64,000 nt of DNA from Ulota crispa (taxonomy: Eukaryota > Streptophyta > Bryopsida > Orthotrichales > Orthotrichaceae), in assembly GCA_963920765.1 (NCBI GenBank), contig OY987244.1, positions 25,338,358-25,402,357 on the forward strand, in the 5' to 3' direction. Every line of letters starts with the position of its first letter. The first letter of the stretch is position 1. This document shows, piece by piece, positions 51,951 through 64,000 of the stretch. The notes beneath the pieces were generated by a model. The model made no database searches. It was not told the DNA's origin and worked only from the letters and a program-made list of their open reading frames with translations. A program made the position numbers and the translations under genes.

Positions 51951-54900
51951 ATGGCCACCTCACCCATATTTCTTGTTTTAATTTTTTTTGAACTTTTAGC
52001 ACCTTGTAACTATTTGTGAAATAAAAAAACATTTGGTTTTTGTTTAGAAGGTTAGAAAATTTCCTTATCATGGACAAGTTCATAGGTTGATTTCCCAGAG
52101 TTTCAAATTTCATTTGGCCCATTTCCTCATCTACAAGTGCACGTTCTACTAAATTTCTTGGAGATGAAATTGTAACTCAACTTATTTCCTAAAGCTATGT
52201 TTTTATGGTCGGAAGCAAATCCGCCAACTTTCATTTTTTTGGGCAATCCACAAAAAAAGTTGGCTAACTTGTAACTAAAACTAGGTTCTCCCCAAACATT
52301 GATGGGTAGAGGATTTTGTTGTTTGACTTGTACACTTAATTAAGTTTGTACATTTGAGCATGATGGTTTGTTTACTTTGCCAAAAATCAATAAAAACAAT
52401 AAAAACAAAAGAAATATCTAGTCAAAAAGTTTGGTCATATCACACCTTACATCAAATACTTTATAAATCATATATTTGTTACATAATGGGATTTTTGTAA
52501 CTCAAAAGATGTGCATATGGATTTTTTTAAAATATAAATGCAATAAAAAATCAAACCAATTATTATATAAAATCATGAATATTACATATTGGTTTTAAGG
52601 AAATGAAATTTAGTATGCTTAAATGGGATAGTATAAGGAGTATATATCAATGATGCAAGAAAATAAAATGTCAATTTTATTATATATTATGCAAAATGTT
52701 GTGTGGTAGAAAATTATAAACACAAACTCTCTTTCAAGAACTATACACCAAAACAACTTCTATCTTGGGCCTACACCCAAGGGTGGGGTAATATAACATC
52801 CTTCAAACAATACTTTGGGAGGTTTGCAACTAGGGAGAATAATATAATATTACAATAGTACCGTATAGTATAATGTATTGTGAGAATTAAGACATGATAA
52901 AAAAGCATTTGGTAATGACCCGTCGGTGACCCGTTAGGCGCCACTTTTTTCGACGAAGGCGGCTCAATTTCTATGCAAGGGAAAAAAAGACTCTTGAATT
53001 TAGTTTGTCCTCCACGGTGCGGAGCAGTCTTGGAGCGAAAGGCGTATAGAATGCAGTCAAAGAGTGATACAAAGAAATAAGGGAGATAGCAGGATCCAGA
53101 TTGGAACAATTCGAGAGCAAGAGGCGTGCAGTTTGGGAGGCGGAAGAATTAGGGAGCTAATAGAGTATAGCGCAGTACAGTAGTTAGAGGGATCTGGGAG
53201 CGGTGTTGAGCAATTTAGGAACAAGTGGATCACGGAGCGGTGTCGGGTTGAGAGAAGCGCGCCTTGGGAACACGCAAAGTGTCTAGCTGCGACCATGCGT
53301 CGTTAACTATGAAATCTTGTCAGTTTTTATCTTTACTTTTTAAATCTTGAGTCTTAAGTCTTTCGTTGGCATATCCTATAGTTGGCTTTAGGGGTATAAA
53401 AGCCAAGGTAGAGATTAAAACCTACTAGATATAGGACGGGTAGATTGGGATAGCAGACACAAACTGCTGTTCATATAATAGGATCCTAAAATCAAATTCA
53501 CGATCTATTAGCCAAAACTCTAGATTGTGAGAACAGAGCAAGTATAGATCATGAGAGTCATCAATCTCACTTTGTCATTATAAAAATAAATGGAGTTAAG
53601 TTTGGTTTAATCCAAACTACCCACAACAAGGTTTATAAAACAGATTGAAAATAAAATGACAAACGAGCATTCAAAATCGGATAGGAAAAATAAAACTACA
53701 ACCTACACATACATAAAAAATAAACCCAAAACATTCCATTTGAAGTCTTCATATCTTCAGATTTTCAAGTGTTCATGTCTTCAATTCTTCATGTTTTAAT
53801 AAAAACAATAGGGAAAATCACAATCAACAGATCTTAGGAAGGCTGCGACCTTCTATCTAATGTCACAGATGGCTCAAAGATCAAAATACTAAGTGTAATA
53901 GCATTTTGAAAAGCCCTTCTAATGTTCTAATCTTTCTTTAAATCTCAACTCAGTCTAAGCTACTATTTAAAAGTTATGCAGGTTCAAAGTAGAGGCTCTT
54001 CTTCTTCCTTATAAACTAAACACTGCATTTTTAAACTTCTATAACTTTTGTTTTAAACATCACCCATACTTATGTGATATTAATTTAAAAAAATGATACT
54101 ATTGGCTGCAATTTGTAAATTTTTTATTACAAACTAAAACTCTGTCCAAAAGTTCTAGTCAATTAAAGTTTGGGTCTCAATTTTTTAGAAAGCACCCAAC
54201 CTCCCAACTTCTACACACTATAATTCCTTCATTAAAACTTCAAATAAAGTAATTGATCATAATTCAAAAAACTATGACAACAACCTACCACTTCTAGAAG
54301 TTTGAAAAGAAAATTTTATATTGTCTAAAAGTTGTAGCCTCTCAAAACTTTGGTCTTCTCTCAACAAAAAAGCAGCCACGTTCAATCATTTACACCTTCA
54401 ATCATTTACACCTTCCTAACTTTTTCCTCCAAGTTCCAAATCACAAATTTAAAGATTTTCTAGAAAAATAAAACTAGAATGAATACTTTGTTCAAATCTT
54501 GTTCCAAAATAACATACATATCCTAAGCTATGACTTGTCAAAGTTTCAGCCTTTCTTCATGGTTTGATTTTTTAACTCCAAAATTCAAATACTAATAATT
54601 TTTGCATCACAACTTCAAATCAAACTTGCAAATTTATTTTGGAAAAATGATCATACAAAAAATAACTCCTCCAAATTTCACTTTAAAATATTATGTACAT
54701 AGAAAATTCTCTTACATCAAAGTTTTAAATTTTTTTTTCTCTTCCAACCGATAATCATACACTAACTTCCAACATACAAAGGAATCTCCCCTACTACATT
54801 TCAATCTTATCCAAGTTTGGAGGTGGGACAGTCCATATCCCTCTCTATCCTAATCCCATTATAGATGTCAAATCCTTTCTCCTTTCACACTTTCCAATTC

Positions 54901-57900
54901 GCTTCTAAATCCTTAGTATTTTTATTCAAACAAAGCAAAATATATGAGCTTTTCAAAACATCTAGATAAACACATAAAAATAAACAAATACAAGATAAAC
55001 ACCACCGTAAAGTGGCAACGTGCCATTGTGAACATATAATAGGGTCAAATGCATGTTTTCAGTCTCCAAATCGTAAACTTGGTTGGCTGAAGAAGCAGCC
55101 GTTTTTGCCCGCTTGCCGGTTCGGATTCAAATCCAATTGGACTCGTCGAACGATGATGGCAGTCTATGGCTTGGTAGCTAGTGATGTAGGAAATTGGTTT
55201 AGCCAACCCGCTACCTACCTCCCTGAGCTAGACATGTGACAAGACGGCGCAGCACATTGGAATTTATGGCCGTTGCGCTATCACCAAACTGTGATTTTTA
55301 CCACGACCACTCCTTTTGTCTTGACTGTTGATTTATTGAAATTAACACAAACATAGATAAATAACGTGTATCAACATAATGAAAACATCTCCATCAAGAC
55401 AACGGTGCTGATTCTGATCCGGGAAGAGGTGAGGTGCAGTGTAAGAGGCTAGAGAGCAGTTCAAGAGTCGGGAGAATCGAGTGCCAACAGCTTTTTCTAT
55501 CGCATCTAGCATCATAGTTTATTATTGGAATGTTTCTGTGAAGAGACTAGCATGTTGCACACTAGAATGTGACACTGTTGCAGGAAGTCTCTACTGCATT
55601 AATAGATCCATGGGATTATGTTTTGACACCGCAATGACATACTTTAACACTGCAAATGCATTTTGGGGAGCTCGTTTTGAGATGGCAAACAAATCTTGGT
55701 AATTGTAGCTGACTCGCGTGGATAAGGTAAATGCCACTAGAGTGGACAAGGCGAACGGAGCAGAAGACCAATTGGACCAGCTTGCACGTGCATGATTCTC
55801 TAAGAAGAAATAGTAATGTAGCAACCTTATCGCAATCAGATAAATACAGTTAATTTTGCATGGCTTTATTTTAATTTTGTATGTTTTTATTTTAGAAAGC
55901 AAAATTGGACATCATAGAGTATGGTTCCTATAAACCAAAGATTCTAACTACAAAATTTTCTTCAAATACATAAAGATGTGAAAGCTGCTTGTTTAATCCT
56001 CAAACTAGTCATAAGGGCATTTCTGAACTTAACCCCTAAACGCCTGAGCCGCTGAGCGTGCCAGTGTGACCAATGCAGGAAGTTTTTTCAGTATTCAAAG
56101 ATGTTGCCAAACTAGGAATTGATTAGGGTTTAGGAGGTTTCAATTGTATTTGATGTGTTCCCTAAGTTTTGAAATGTTCTGTGGATTCAGAAGGTTTGTA
56201 TGCAAGATTTGAGAAGCATTGGAGTTGGAGCATACGCATATGTATTTTAGTAGGTTTTTTTGCAAATCTAGAGGAGGGGCGGGTTCAAGAATGGTTGACG
56301 TGTTGGTAAGGACGCCACGCTGGCCTCAGATTCCTCATTTTGGCGCGGTGGCTAGTTTTTGCTCTTTTTGCAAAGTACAGTGAGCACTAGCCAAGTTTTT
56401 TTATGCATGGACGTTCTCAAATGTGAGACCTGTGATTATTTGAGGATTTTTCATGTAGTGCATATTGCATAGGGTAAGTAGAGAAGAAGACAAGAATATG
56501 CCCTAAACCGCATGTATAAAGATTGGAGTGTAGTTTTCACAGGTGTTTATGTAGCGCATAGCTAGAAGACCGTTTGAGAGCGTCATATTGCAAGGCGTTT
56601 GGAAAAACATCTATGTTTCTCTTTTATGTTTTTTGTATTTTTTTCCGGCATATGTGAGTTGTTATGTAATATTCATTTGTCAGAAGGTCCACTTCAGCGT
56701 ACATGGAACATGTCAATGCATTTGCATTGGTGCTTGTGGACAACTGTTTGTTGTAATTGAAGTCGTGTGAATTTCACTCGCTATGATTGAGATGTGCTTG
56801 AAGTATTGTAAGCTTTTCAGTGAGGCTTTTTCATGGATGGCGTTGTGAGTACTTGAACCACAATAGCCAATTTGAGCAAGCAAAGTGCAAGACGGAGGTC
56901 TTGCAATGAAATCATCTTACTTGAAACCTCTAATCCCCTAGCGTTGAGCACTTAGCTGTAAGGCGTAAATTGCGTAATGTGATGTTGAAGATGACATCCT
57001 TGAACCCTTGTAGATAGAAGAGAGAAAGTGTTACAAAACAAAACCAAGACTTGCAGGTTTCAATTGACCGCAACAATTGCATTTGCACAAATACATTGTA
57101 TTTCCTATCCGTATGCACTACTGCTTGTGTTTGTGACTTCTAAAAGCGAGCAAAAAGACAACGTGGTTTACCTTGACTTTTGCTTGGTCAGTGGAAGGTA
57201 TATGTAACTCTCTAGATGGAAGGATTTCACATGGCTCACAACCTGATGCTACTAATTTGTTGTTCCGATTTGTTGAACAATCGTAGCTTTGTTGTTGTTG
57301 ACAGGCCTACCCTTTAAAAGTTGTTTGTTGCAGTAATTATTGATAAAAACTACTGTAATATGAATAAGTATTTATGTAGTGCACAATGTTGAGAAATTTG
57401 TGTAGAGCAACTTAAATGCAATATTCAGTGTAGAGAGATCACTTTGGATGGGGCCACCTAAATGCAATATTCACTGTAGATCTATTTAGAGCAACCCTAG
57501 AAGGTTGTGGTTTTAGCAACATGTTGTCATTTCCTTGTACTCTACATTGGAAGAGTATAACAAGTGTTGACATGATTAAGTTCCCAACAGACATCTATGA
57601 ACTCCCTCTTCAATTTGGGCAATAACCAACATCTTGCTAGCCTCCCAATGCAATAAGCATAGTAAACTTTTGTGGATATTTTGTCAAAGTTGTAAAACAC
57701 GAGAGTAACTTAGATATTAGATCAGCGAAGAGCAGTCAAGAGTATCCAACGTCAGTAGGTTTCTCACATCTATCAGATTATCTATAATTTCAGCTGATTA
57801 TACAAGGTCTTGTTGATTTTGTCTCAAGTTGGCAAAGAGTGTTTCTTAAATCAACAATTGAACACGGCCTTTTTACAAGTTAAACTCTTTCAAGTCTTCG

Positions 57901-58340
57901 TAAGATTTTGGTCCTAAAGTCTTTGGGGGTTCCACTCTCCTCCTAGAAGGTGGGCAATTGGTCTACACAATTTAGCAAGACCAAGTAACCTTGCCTACTC
58001 TTGCCTGAAATCCATAAACAATAGATTGACAAATTTGTCAGATTGCAAATGAAAATAACATATTGGCCAAAAAGACATGAAAATATGTGAGCACTGCAAC
58101 ATAGGACAAGATACTAACATCTATGTAGTATGATTTTAGAACTACCTAAGAAAGGGTATCCTAATTGTAGTGATTTAGTTCGTTTGGAGAGATTTGTCAA
58201 TAGGCTTCCTTACTTATCCAAATTGATTAACAACCCAAGGTAAAGGAAAATTATAACCTAATTGGTCCTTGGCTATAAGCATAAGGTAATTGCTATTAAT
58301 TATGCCTTCACTCTTAAATGACTAAAGTTAAGAAGATTCA
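51951..58340. other. Long intergenic stretch, no gene established
   Basis: Two GC-richer patches, 52,915-53,300 and 55,000-55,760, stand out from the AT-rich background. They could be decayed transposon or gene sequence, but no frame or domain is recognised. A lone TTAA-cccctaaacgcc terminus lies at 56,029. A divergent copy of the dispersed repeat lies at 57,320-57,520. Confidence 0.5.
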
Positions 58341-58344
58341 AATC

Positions 58345-58745
58345 TGTTGTTTAATTTGGTCTTTATCTTGGAGTTTTTCCACTTGTGCTTCAATCTCTAT
58401 CTTGCCAATTTGCTCCAATTCTTCAATCTTTCCTTCAAATCTTACTCGTTTTCTTTGGCTTTTCTCCAAACTCCAAGTTTGTAGCAAATCCTTCAATTTG
58501 GTCTTCAAAGCCGGATCCTTCTTTTCTCTCCTACTTGTAATTGCCTCACAAGCTTTCTGGCTTACTCACCGATTTGGTTTAAGTCATGTCACTTATATTC
58601 TTTTCTACCAACTCAGTCATGTCAACTTTTGAGATACCTTATTCTCTCTCAAAATTTTAAGACCAATCTTTGTAAATTGGTTCACATCCTCACTAGACAT
58701 TTAGTTTTCTCTCAATGATTTGTCCAATCTCACCCACTTGGTTTT
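58345..58745 (-). pseudogene. Decayed coiled-coil coding segment, unknown family
   Basis: On the minus strand a 73-codon stretch without ATG runs open to a TGA near 58,345 and reads ACEAITSRREKKDPALKTK, then RKRVRFEGKIEELEQIGK, then KIEIEAQVEKLQDKDQIK. It is strongly charged and helical like a coiled coil. Upstream, broken fragments in other frames (VNQFTKIGLKILRENK, TELVEKNISDMT) look like the preceding part separated by stops and frameshifts. I do not recognise the family; a repeated gene or transposon protein is possible. Confidence 0.4.
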
Positions 58746-59806
58746 GACTAATTAAATAATCCAAGACAGTATGGAACAACCAAACGTTACACTCATAGAT
58801 TAATTCAACAATTTTACACTTTGATTTTGTTTTTGTAACCTACTTAGGAATCTTATTAATGTTTCCAGTCATACTCCTAATAGGACTACAACAACATCCA
58901 ATAATAAATGAATCAAATCAAATGAAAGCATTCAGATTTATACGCCTTACTTGGACTTTCACAATTCCATTCAAACACAAAACCAAATTGGGTTTTAAAG
59001 TTGCAGTCATGTAAGGTTCCAATTAGCTAAACTTCACACACACACAATTAAACATTCATTCCACACAAACATGAAATATTTCCAATTTGATCATAATCTC
59101 AAAACATGAAATTCAAATTTCAAAAATAAACACACTATTAACACACACATAACAACACCAATTTATAAAATCTCTTCTTGTATTCCTCATACTTAGTATC
59201 GACAAGTTTTTAACATCAACAAAACAAATAAAAAACAAAAGCAGCCAAATAGGCTGGACTCGCACGCTCATTCTTAGCAATGGGTAAAAAACTTCATTGA
59301 AAACTCTCGTACTTGTAGTTGCTTCCACCAACCTCCATAACTTCCTAATTGGCCATAACTTCTAAGTAACATCACTTCCCGCTTGACTCTATTTCCACCA
59401 AAGATACTCCTATTAGGATATTTGTTCTCCTATATGCCAATTCACACGTTAAAACCCTAATTTGGCTCTTTAAACATTTGCAGCTAAGAGAATAGCAACC
59501 AAATTTGAAAATTTAAACTTTAAAACCATATTGGTGAACTACAATCTCCTTTTCAGATTGACATGTCTTATTAACAACCAGAAGCCACTAGATGTCACAG
59601 AAATTAGAACAATAGACTAATCCAGATGATAAAACAGTAGACTAACCAGAATGAGTCCTGAAAAATTTACAAATATCTCAAGATTGGTCATGTCGTGCTT
59701 GACATGTAAGTCTTCAATGATCGCGTCACTGTGTATATATGCTAGAGCTACGAAGCACCTTCTATTACAGCGACGTACGTGGCTTACCAGAGGGTACGAC
59801 AGAATA
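58746..59806. other. AT-rich intergenic DNA downstream of the UBA gene
   Basis: No gene recognised. It should contain the 3' UTR of the gene to its right, but no clear polyadenylation signal could be chosen. Confidence 0.45.
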
Positions 59807-62800
59807 CTAATGCAACTGAGATTCTAGTAACAAGTTTGTAGCTGCTGTTATGTCGTTCCGAGCAATCGCTAAAGCTTGTAGGGCATCGTCCCGGTCAAAC
59901 CCCATCGCCACCAGTGTTGCAACGTGCTCTTCCGGTGGTGCTTGTGGAGCACTCAATGGCGGTGCACTTGCAGCAAAACGGTGCTGCATTTTTTCAAATG
60001 AGATTATTGTAAGATGGTTTACACAGTAGCGTTGCCATAGAAAGAATCTTCCCCAAAATTCATGGAGAAAACTACATATGGTCACAGAGATCATGCAGAG
60101 GCCTCTTCTTTGATTATGATGAGAAGGTTTCGATGTAATAATAATAACCAAAGGGAGTTTTCTTCATGAAATACGGAAAAGCTTCTCTTCATGATGTTGT
60201 CTAATACTTCTTAAAACAGTCTAATTTTAATGAAAAGCTATATACATAGTAAACAGAAATTGCAAACTTTCAAATATGAAGAAGTAATTGAAGTGGATAC
60301 CTCAAATGGGCGACCTAAGGGTCCATTAAGAGCCGAATTTCTAGCTGTAGTTGGTGGTGTGGAGACGCCAGACATGAGTGGTGCAAAAAATCTTCCAGCA
60401 GCCGACGCCACTCCTTCTGGAAACTGGAGGAAAAAAACAAGGATTCGATTAATACACGTGACAATCTTGACAGAATGTGCTTATGAACTAGGAAAGATGC
60501 TTTTTCGAGGTGGATAGCAAATGCAGGTGTACCCTGCTAATAAAGCAGGTGACAAATGAGTGACCTGCATTTGGTAGCCACGTCAAAAAACACTGCTACG
60601 AAGGACGTATATCATGTCGGTGAGTCGAACTTAAACGAGATATTAGCTCAAATGCAGGGTTGGAGAAAGTTTTAGAGGATTACCTTCACTTTTCTGATCC
60701 CCAAAAGATTGGACTTGTAAAGAAACCCTGCTAGAAGTCCGCAGATTCCAGGAATGAGGGACCGCCTCCATGATGACAAGAGAAGCTGCAAAACCAAAAC
60801 CAAAAAGTGAGGATAATCAAGAAACGTAAACAGAAGGATAGAGAAATTCAGATACATTGCGAAGTTACACAAAGAATAACATTTCATATGCATATCAAAC
60901 TGCTAAGAAAGGTGTACCAATAGTCCAGTAAAATGCAATCAAAGGACAAGATTTTACCTGTAAACCGGCAAGGTAGACAAAAGACTTGTCCGAGAAGCGC
61001 GCTCCAAAGATTTTGAAACGAGTGGATATTGGAATGTCAAAGAAGAAAGGAACAAATGAAGCAAATATCAAGCCATAAGGTCCAGGAGCCAAGAAAATTC
61101 CTGTCAATGCGGTCGGATCTGCAGAGCAGATTCCACGTCAATTGATATGTCCTGAAGTCAGTCCAAGATTCAAGGAGATATGTTTTTATTACTCAGTAAT
61201 CTTCTTTAATATGATACCTTATAATAGTCTGACAGTAACAACTCATTTTGTAGTACAATGTAGGAGCCTGTAAAAACTAAGTTCTTTAAAGCAAAAGACG
61301 TGGGATACATGGTATTTCCTGCAGTACAAACAGACTAATCTTTATGTACCTCTTAGAATAGCTAGTGCGGCAACCTCAAGCATTGTCGAGACAATTGAAG
61401 AAAACAACACAAAAAACTGCCATGCCCACTGCCAACAGTTAGTTCACAATAGAAACAGCATGAAAGATTTCGGAGCCCCAGTAATTTCCCAACTTAGAAG
61501 GGGAATATGCCACTATACATGAAACAACGGAAATGTCTTGATTAGGAGTCCACTTCAAGCTCATTCTATACGTGCAGGGTGAAGAGAGGCAATATGAGTA
61601 ACAAGAACCATACCAGGTATTTATTTGACCCAATTTGTCTTTCGAAGACTCTGAAAAAGTAGACGAGGTACAGTCCAAACAAGAGCTCCGGTGTCGACGA
61701 AAACACACATGATGATGAGAGCAAGCGCCATAGCTGTAGCTTTTGTACAACTTTCTGTCATTCCACAAAACATAATCCACACATAAGCTTCGATCAAACT
61801 TAGCACTAAAGGTATGTTCACACTTTAGGCTAGCAAAGTGAGTCTCGTCCAAAGATTCATCTAAAAGTTATACCTAAGACTCTCACAAACACCACTCCAA
61901 ACACCAACACCAAGTGTAAATATACCTTAAGGTAGAGGTACCTATTTGCCACACGTATTTAAGTACAACACCCTAAAATCAACAGTACATATAGATTTTG
62001 AGAATATATACCAATTTAACATCAAAATATAACATACTGGATTCACATCGTTTACCCAAAAAAACTTTATACCCTTGTAGCTTCTTGCATACAACATTCA
62101 CAAAGGACATACATTGGTGCATTGGAATTCACTTGCAATTGCTAACATCAATTAAAGATCTGAAACTATACTTAGAGCTTCAAGTGTTGCTGTTAAGTGG
62201 GTTGCCTAAAGTAAATAACCTTCAAATTAACCATATTCATTGGACACTTTCATAACGAGGTTGAACACATCTATCTCTTCTCTGACTAGACACTGCAATA
62301 TGCTTTATTGGTTTCGGTTAACCCATACCCTTAATTCCACGGCAAGAAATCACAACCTTCAAATTTGGCCATAAACTGTCTCAACATTAAAGTCAGATAT
62401 CGAGCGAGTGCTTCAGGTTTAGGATTTCATCCGAGGTCGGTATTTTCAAGAAATATCCAGAAGATATCTACCATACTAGCATTAAGAAGGCAATCATACA
62501 AGAGCTCTGAGAGGGTCTTGTGGTGAACTTGCTCCATACAAGCCGAAAACTCTTCAATGAAATTAAGATTAAGTTAAAATTAAACTGTACCTGATATGAC
62601 AGGCTAAAGCCATTGGCACCGCTTGCAGTGCCAACCAGTACCGTGGCCAGACCACATGCTGCCACTATGCCCTTGGTAACAGGAGCATTGTCTGCAAAAC
62701 CCAGAGTTCTTGGTGTCACAAACGTGATATATTACATTAGGGTTAGACATCTCTGTTCTAATGCAAATAGACAGAGGCCATCATTGTTAAATCCAGAACG

Positions 62801-63874
62801 ATGAGTTCAAAATCCCTGCAGACGACATTTGAAACCCTAGCTAGCAACTTCAATTAGTCACTATGCTTTCAGTACTGAAATCACAAAATGAGTCGTGCTT
62901 TTATTATAAGCAAAATCATTCAACGCTTTCCAACAAGCTATCACTTATATGACTGAATGTTTGTGAAGTGGCCGCAAAACGCAGGAGTTAATTCCTTGCC
63001 ACTTACTAAATAGGTGGCACCTTGCTTTCAATAGCCACTTTAAAAAAACAGAGGCGTAATTTGAAACCCTAGCCAGAAAACTTCAATTAGTTGCTGCGAT
63101 TCAATTTTATACACTAAGAATCAGAATATGGATTTCCAATAAGCTGTCACTCACAAAACCTGAACAAAAAATGAGTAAAACAATGTGAAAAACGAACTGC
63201 TTGCTGACTCTCTATGTAATTCGCTGTCATATTCACTACAGACCTTTGTTTACTTGTTGTAATCTCACTATCTCCAGTGAAAAACGCAATTTGTGGCTCA
63301 TTAGAAGCGCATTTCCAGTAGCTTTTCAACAATAAATCATTCAAAACATTAGGTTAATACAAAAATTGAGCACAAAGCCTCATTTTGAAACTCGTTACTA
63401 TCACCTTCACTGTTATCAGGGCCTTCGTTCAGGTTAAACCGTTCCGGCTTTCTTTACCCGATAACAGACTCCAAACCCTAGAAATACTGGTAAAAAAAAT
63501 TGATCTGTCATATCCAAACCTCGGAACACCGGTGCTTGGCAAGAAAAGTCCGCCGTGTTTCAAACACCAAAACAAGACTAAATTGCACAGGAAGTTCAAA
63601 ACTTCAAACTACAATGGCGAAGCAATTTTTGAACACACAACAACAAAGCACCGTCTTCCACTCAACAAAGCAAACACGCGGTGCCGAAAAGATTGCAGCA
63701 GACATTTCTCAAGTTCTCAAGAGCTCTCAAGAGCTCTCGATTAGCAACAAACCCTGAACTCGATCGAGTAAACCCTAGAACTCAAAAAATGGCGAATTCC
63801 GACAACGGCGTAAACAGAAACTGGTGAAACTGGTGGCAGATGAGCTTACGAAATCCGGATGGCCCCGCGTTCAT
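59807..63874 (-). CDS. Rhomboid-like membrane protein with C-terminal UBA domain (UBAC2 type), 8 exons
   Basis: Predicted 298 residues. Exons from the start: 63874-63850, 62691-62591, 61754-61614, 61416-61350, 61118-60958, 60785-60684, 60423-60301, 59983-59807. All introns are GT-AG, and the exons sum to 897 bp with matching phases. The 25-bp first exon encodes MNAGPSGF, which joins to [20 protein letters not shown], as in Arabidopsis UBAC2 proteins (MNGGPSGF..NAPVTK). A derlin/rhomboid-like membrane domain follows: [58 protein letters not shown] and [20 protein letters not shown] Ser/Pro-rich linker leads to a UBA domain at about 258-297 ([20 protein letters not shown], then [13 protein letters not shown]). 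Relatives sit in the ER membrane and bind ubiquitin in protein quality control. No rhomboid protease Ser-His pair (GxSG) is seen, so it is likely a pseudoprotease. Intron 1 is 1,158 bp. Confidence 0.92.
61810..61927. mobile_element. PIF/Harbinger-like MITE (copy 2) in an intron of the UBA gene
   Basis: The ends aggtatgttcacactt and aagtgtaaatatacct are inverted repeats and TAA flanks both sides (61,807-61,809 and 61,928-61,930). It is 118 bp long and related to the 23,848 copy. It lies 55 bp from the acceptor of exon 3, within the region where a branch point would be expected upstream. Confidence 0.82.
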
Positions 63875-64000
63875 CGTGTACGGAGCGTGAAACGACTCGT
63901 GAATTTTTTAACAGAGTTTGCTCTTGAGCTAGGTTTCGAAGACACGAAGCACCAATGATGCCTAAGCTTAGGTTCAACCTCTCTTCCGCATCGCCTGCCA

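Noticed and set aside
51644-52019. His/Thr/Ser/Leu-rich open frames
   Set aside because: They are translations of the C-rich minisatellite in two frames.
63385-63757. Plus-strand frames of 119 and 85 codons
   Set aside because: They lie inside intron 1 of the UBA-domain gene and resemble no protein; the short first exon at 63,850-63,874 explains the region better.

Overview
This looks like nuclear DNA of an early-diverging land plant, most likely a moss (a lycophyte is not excluded). It carries a large, decaying insertion of mitochondrial DNA. Evidence for a plant: organelle-type genes in bryophyte order, plant-type TTTAGGG repeats, and two spliced nuclear genes closest to Arabidopsis families. 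Moss is favoured because cox1 has four introns at CDS sites 511, 624, 732 and 1064, the set I recall from moss mitochondria; no database was used.

Region 1 (1 to about 18,650) is mitochondrial in origin. In order it holds ccmFN, ccmC, ccmB and rps2 (minus), tRNA-Phe (plus), tRNA-Cys (minus), rps1, atp8, atp4 and a five-exon cox1 (plus), then tRNA-Lys, tRNA-Ile(CAU) and the last exon of atp9 with part of its intron (minus). The genes would serve cytochrome c maturation, mitochondrial translation and the respiratory chain, but most are broken by nonsense codons and small deletions, largely of the C-to-T or G-to-A kind. This fits a single nuclear integrant (NUMT) decaying by cytosine deamination rather than working mitochondrial DNA.

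Region 2 (about 18,650 to 27,300) and most of 32,000 to 58,300 are AT-rich, gene-poor and full of non-autonomous DNA transposons. I could delimit MITEs by their ends: a family with TTAA target sites and CCCCTAAAGG-type termini (piggyBac-like), a TA-target family with one copy proven by an empty site in the same window, PIF/Harbinger-like elements with TAA duplications, a CACTA hairpin, a hAT-like element, and several large foldbacks. Two minisatellites lie at 40.8-41.2 kb and 51.6-51.95 kb.

Region 3 holds two well-supported nuclear genes, both on the minus strand. At 27,373-31,360 is a nine-exon, membrane-anchored pepsin-type aspartyl protease resembling Arabidopsis APCB1 (584 aa). At 59,807-63,874 is an eight-exon rhomboid-like membrane protein with a C-terminal UBA domain (UBAC2 type, 298 aa). 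In both, splice phases close exactly across all exons. A possible unknown small gene lies at 38,116-38,322 and a decayed coiled-coil coding segment at about 58,345-58,745.
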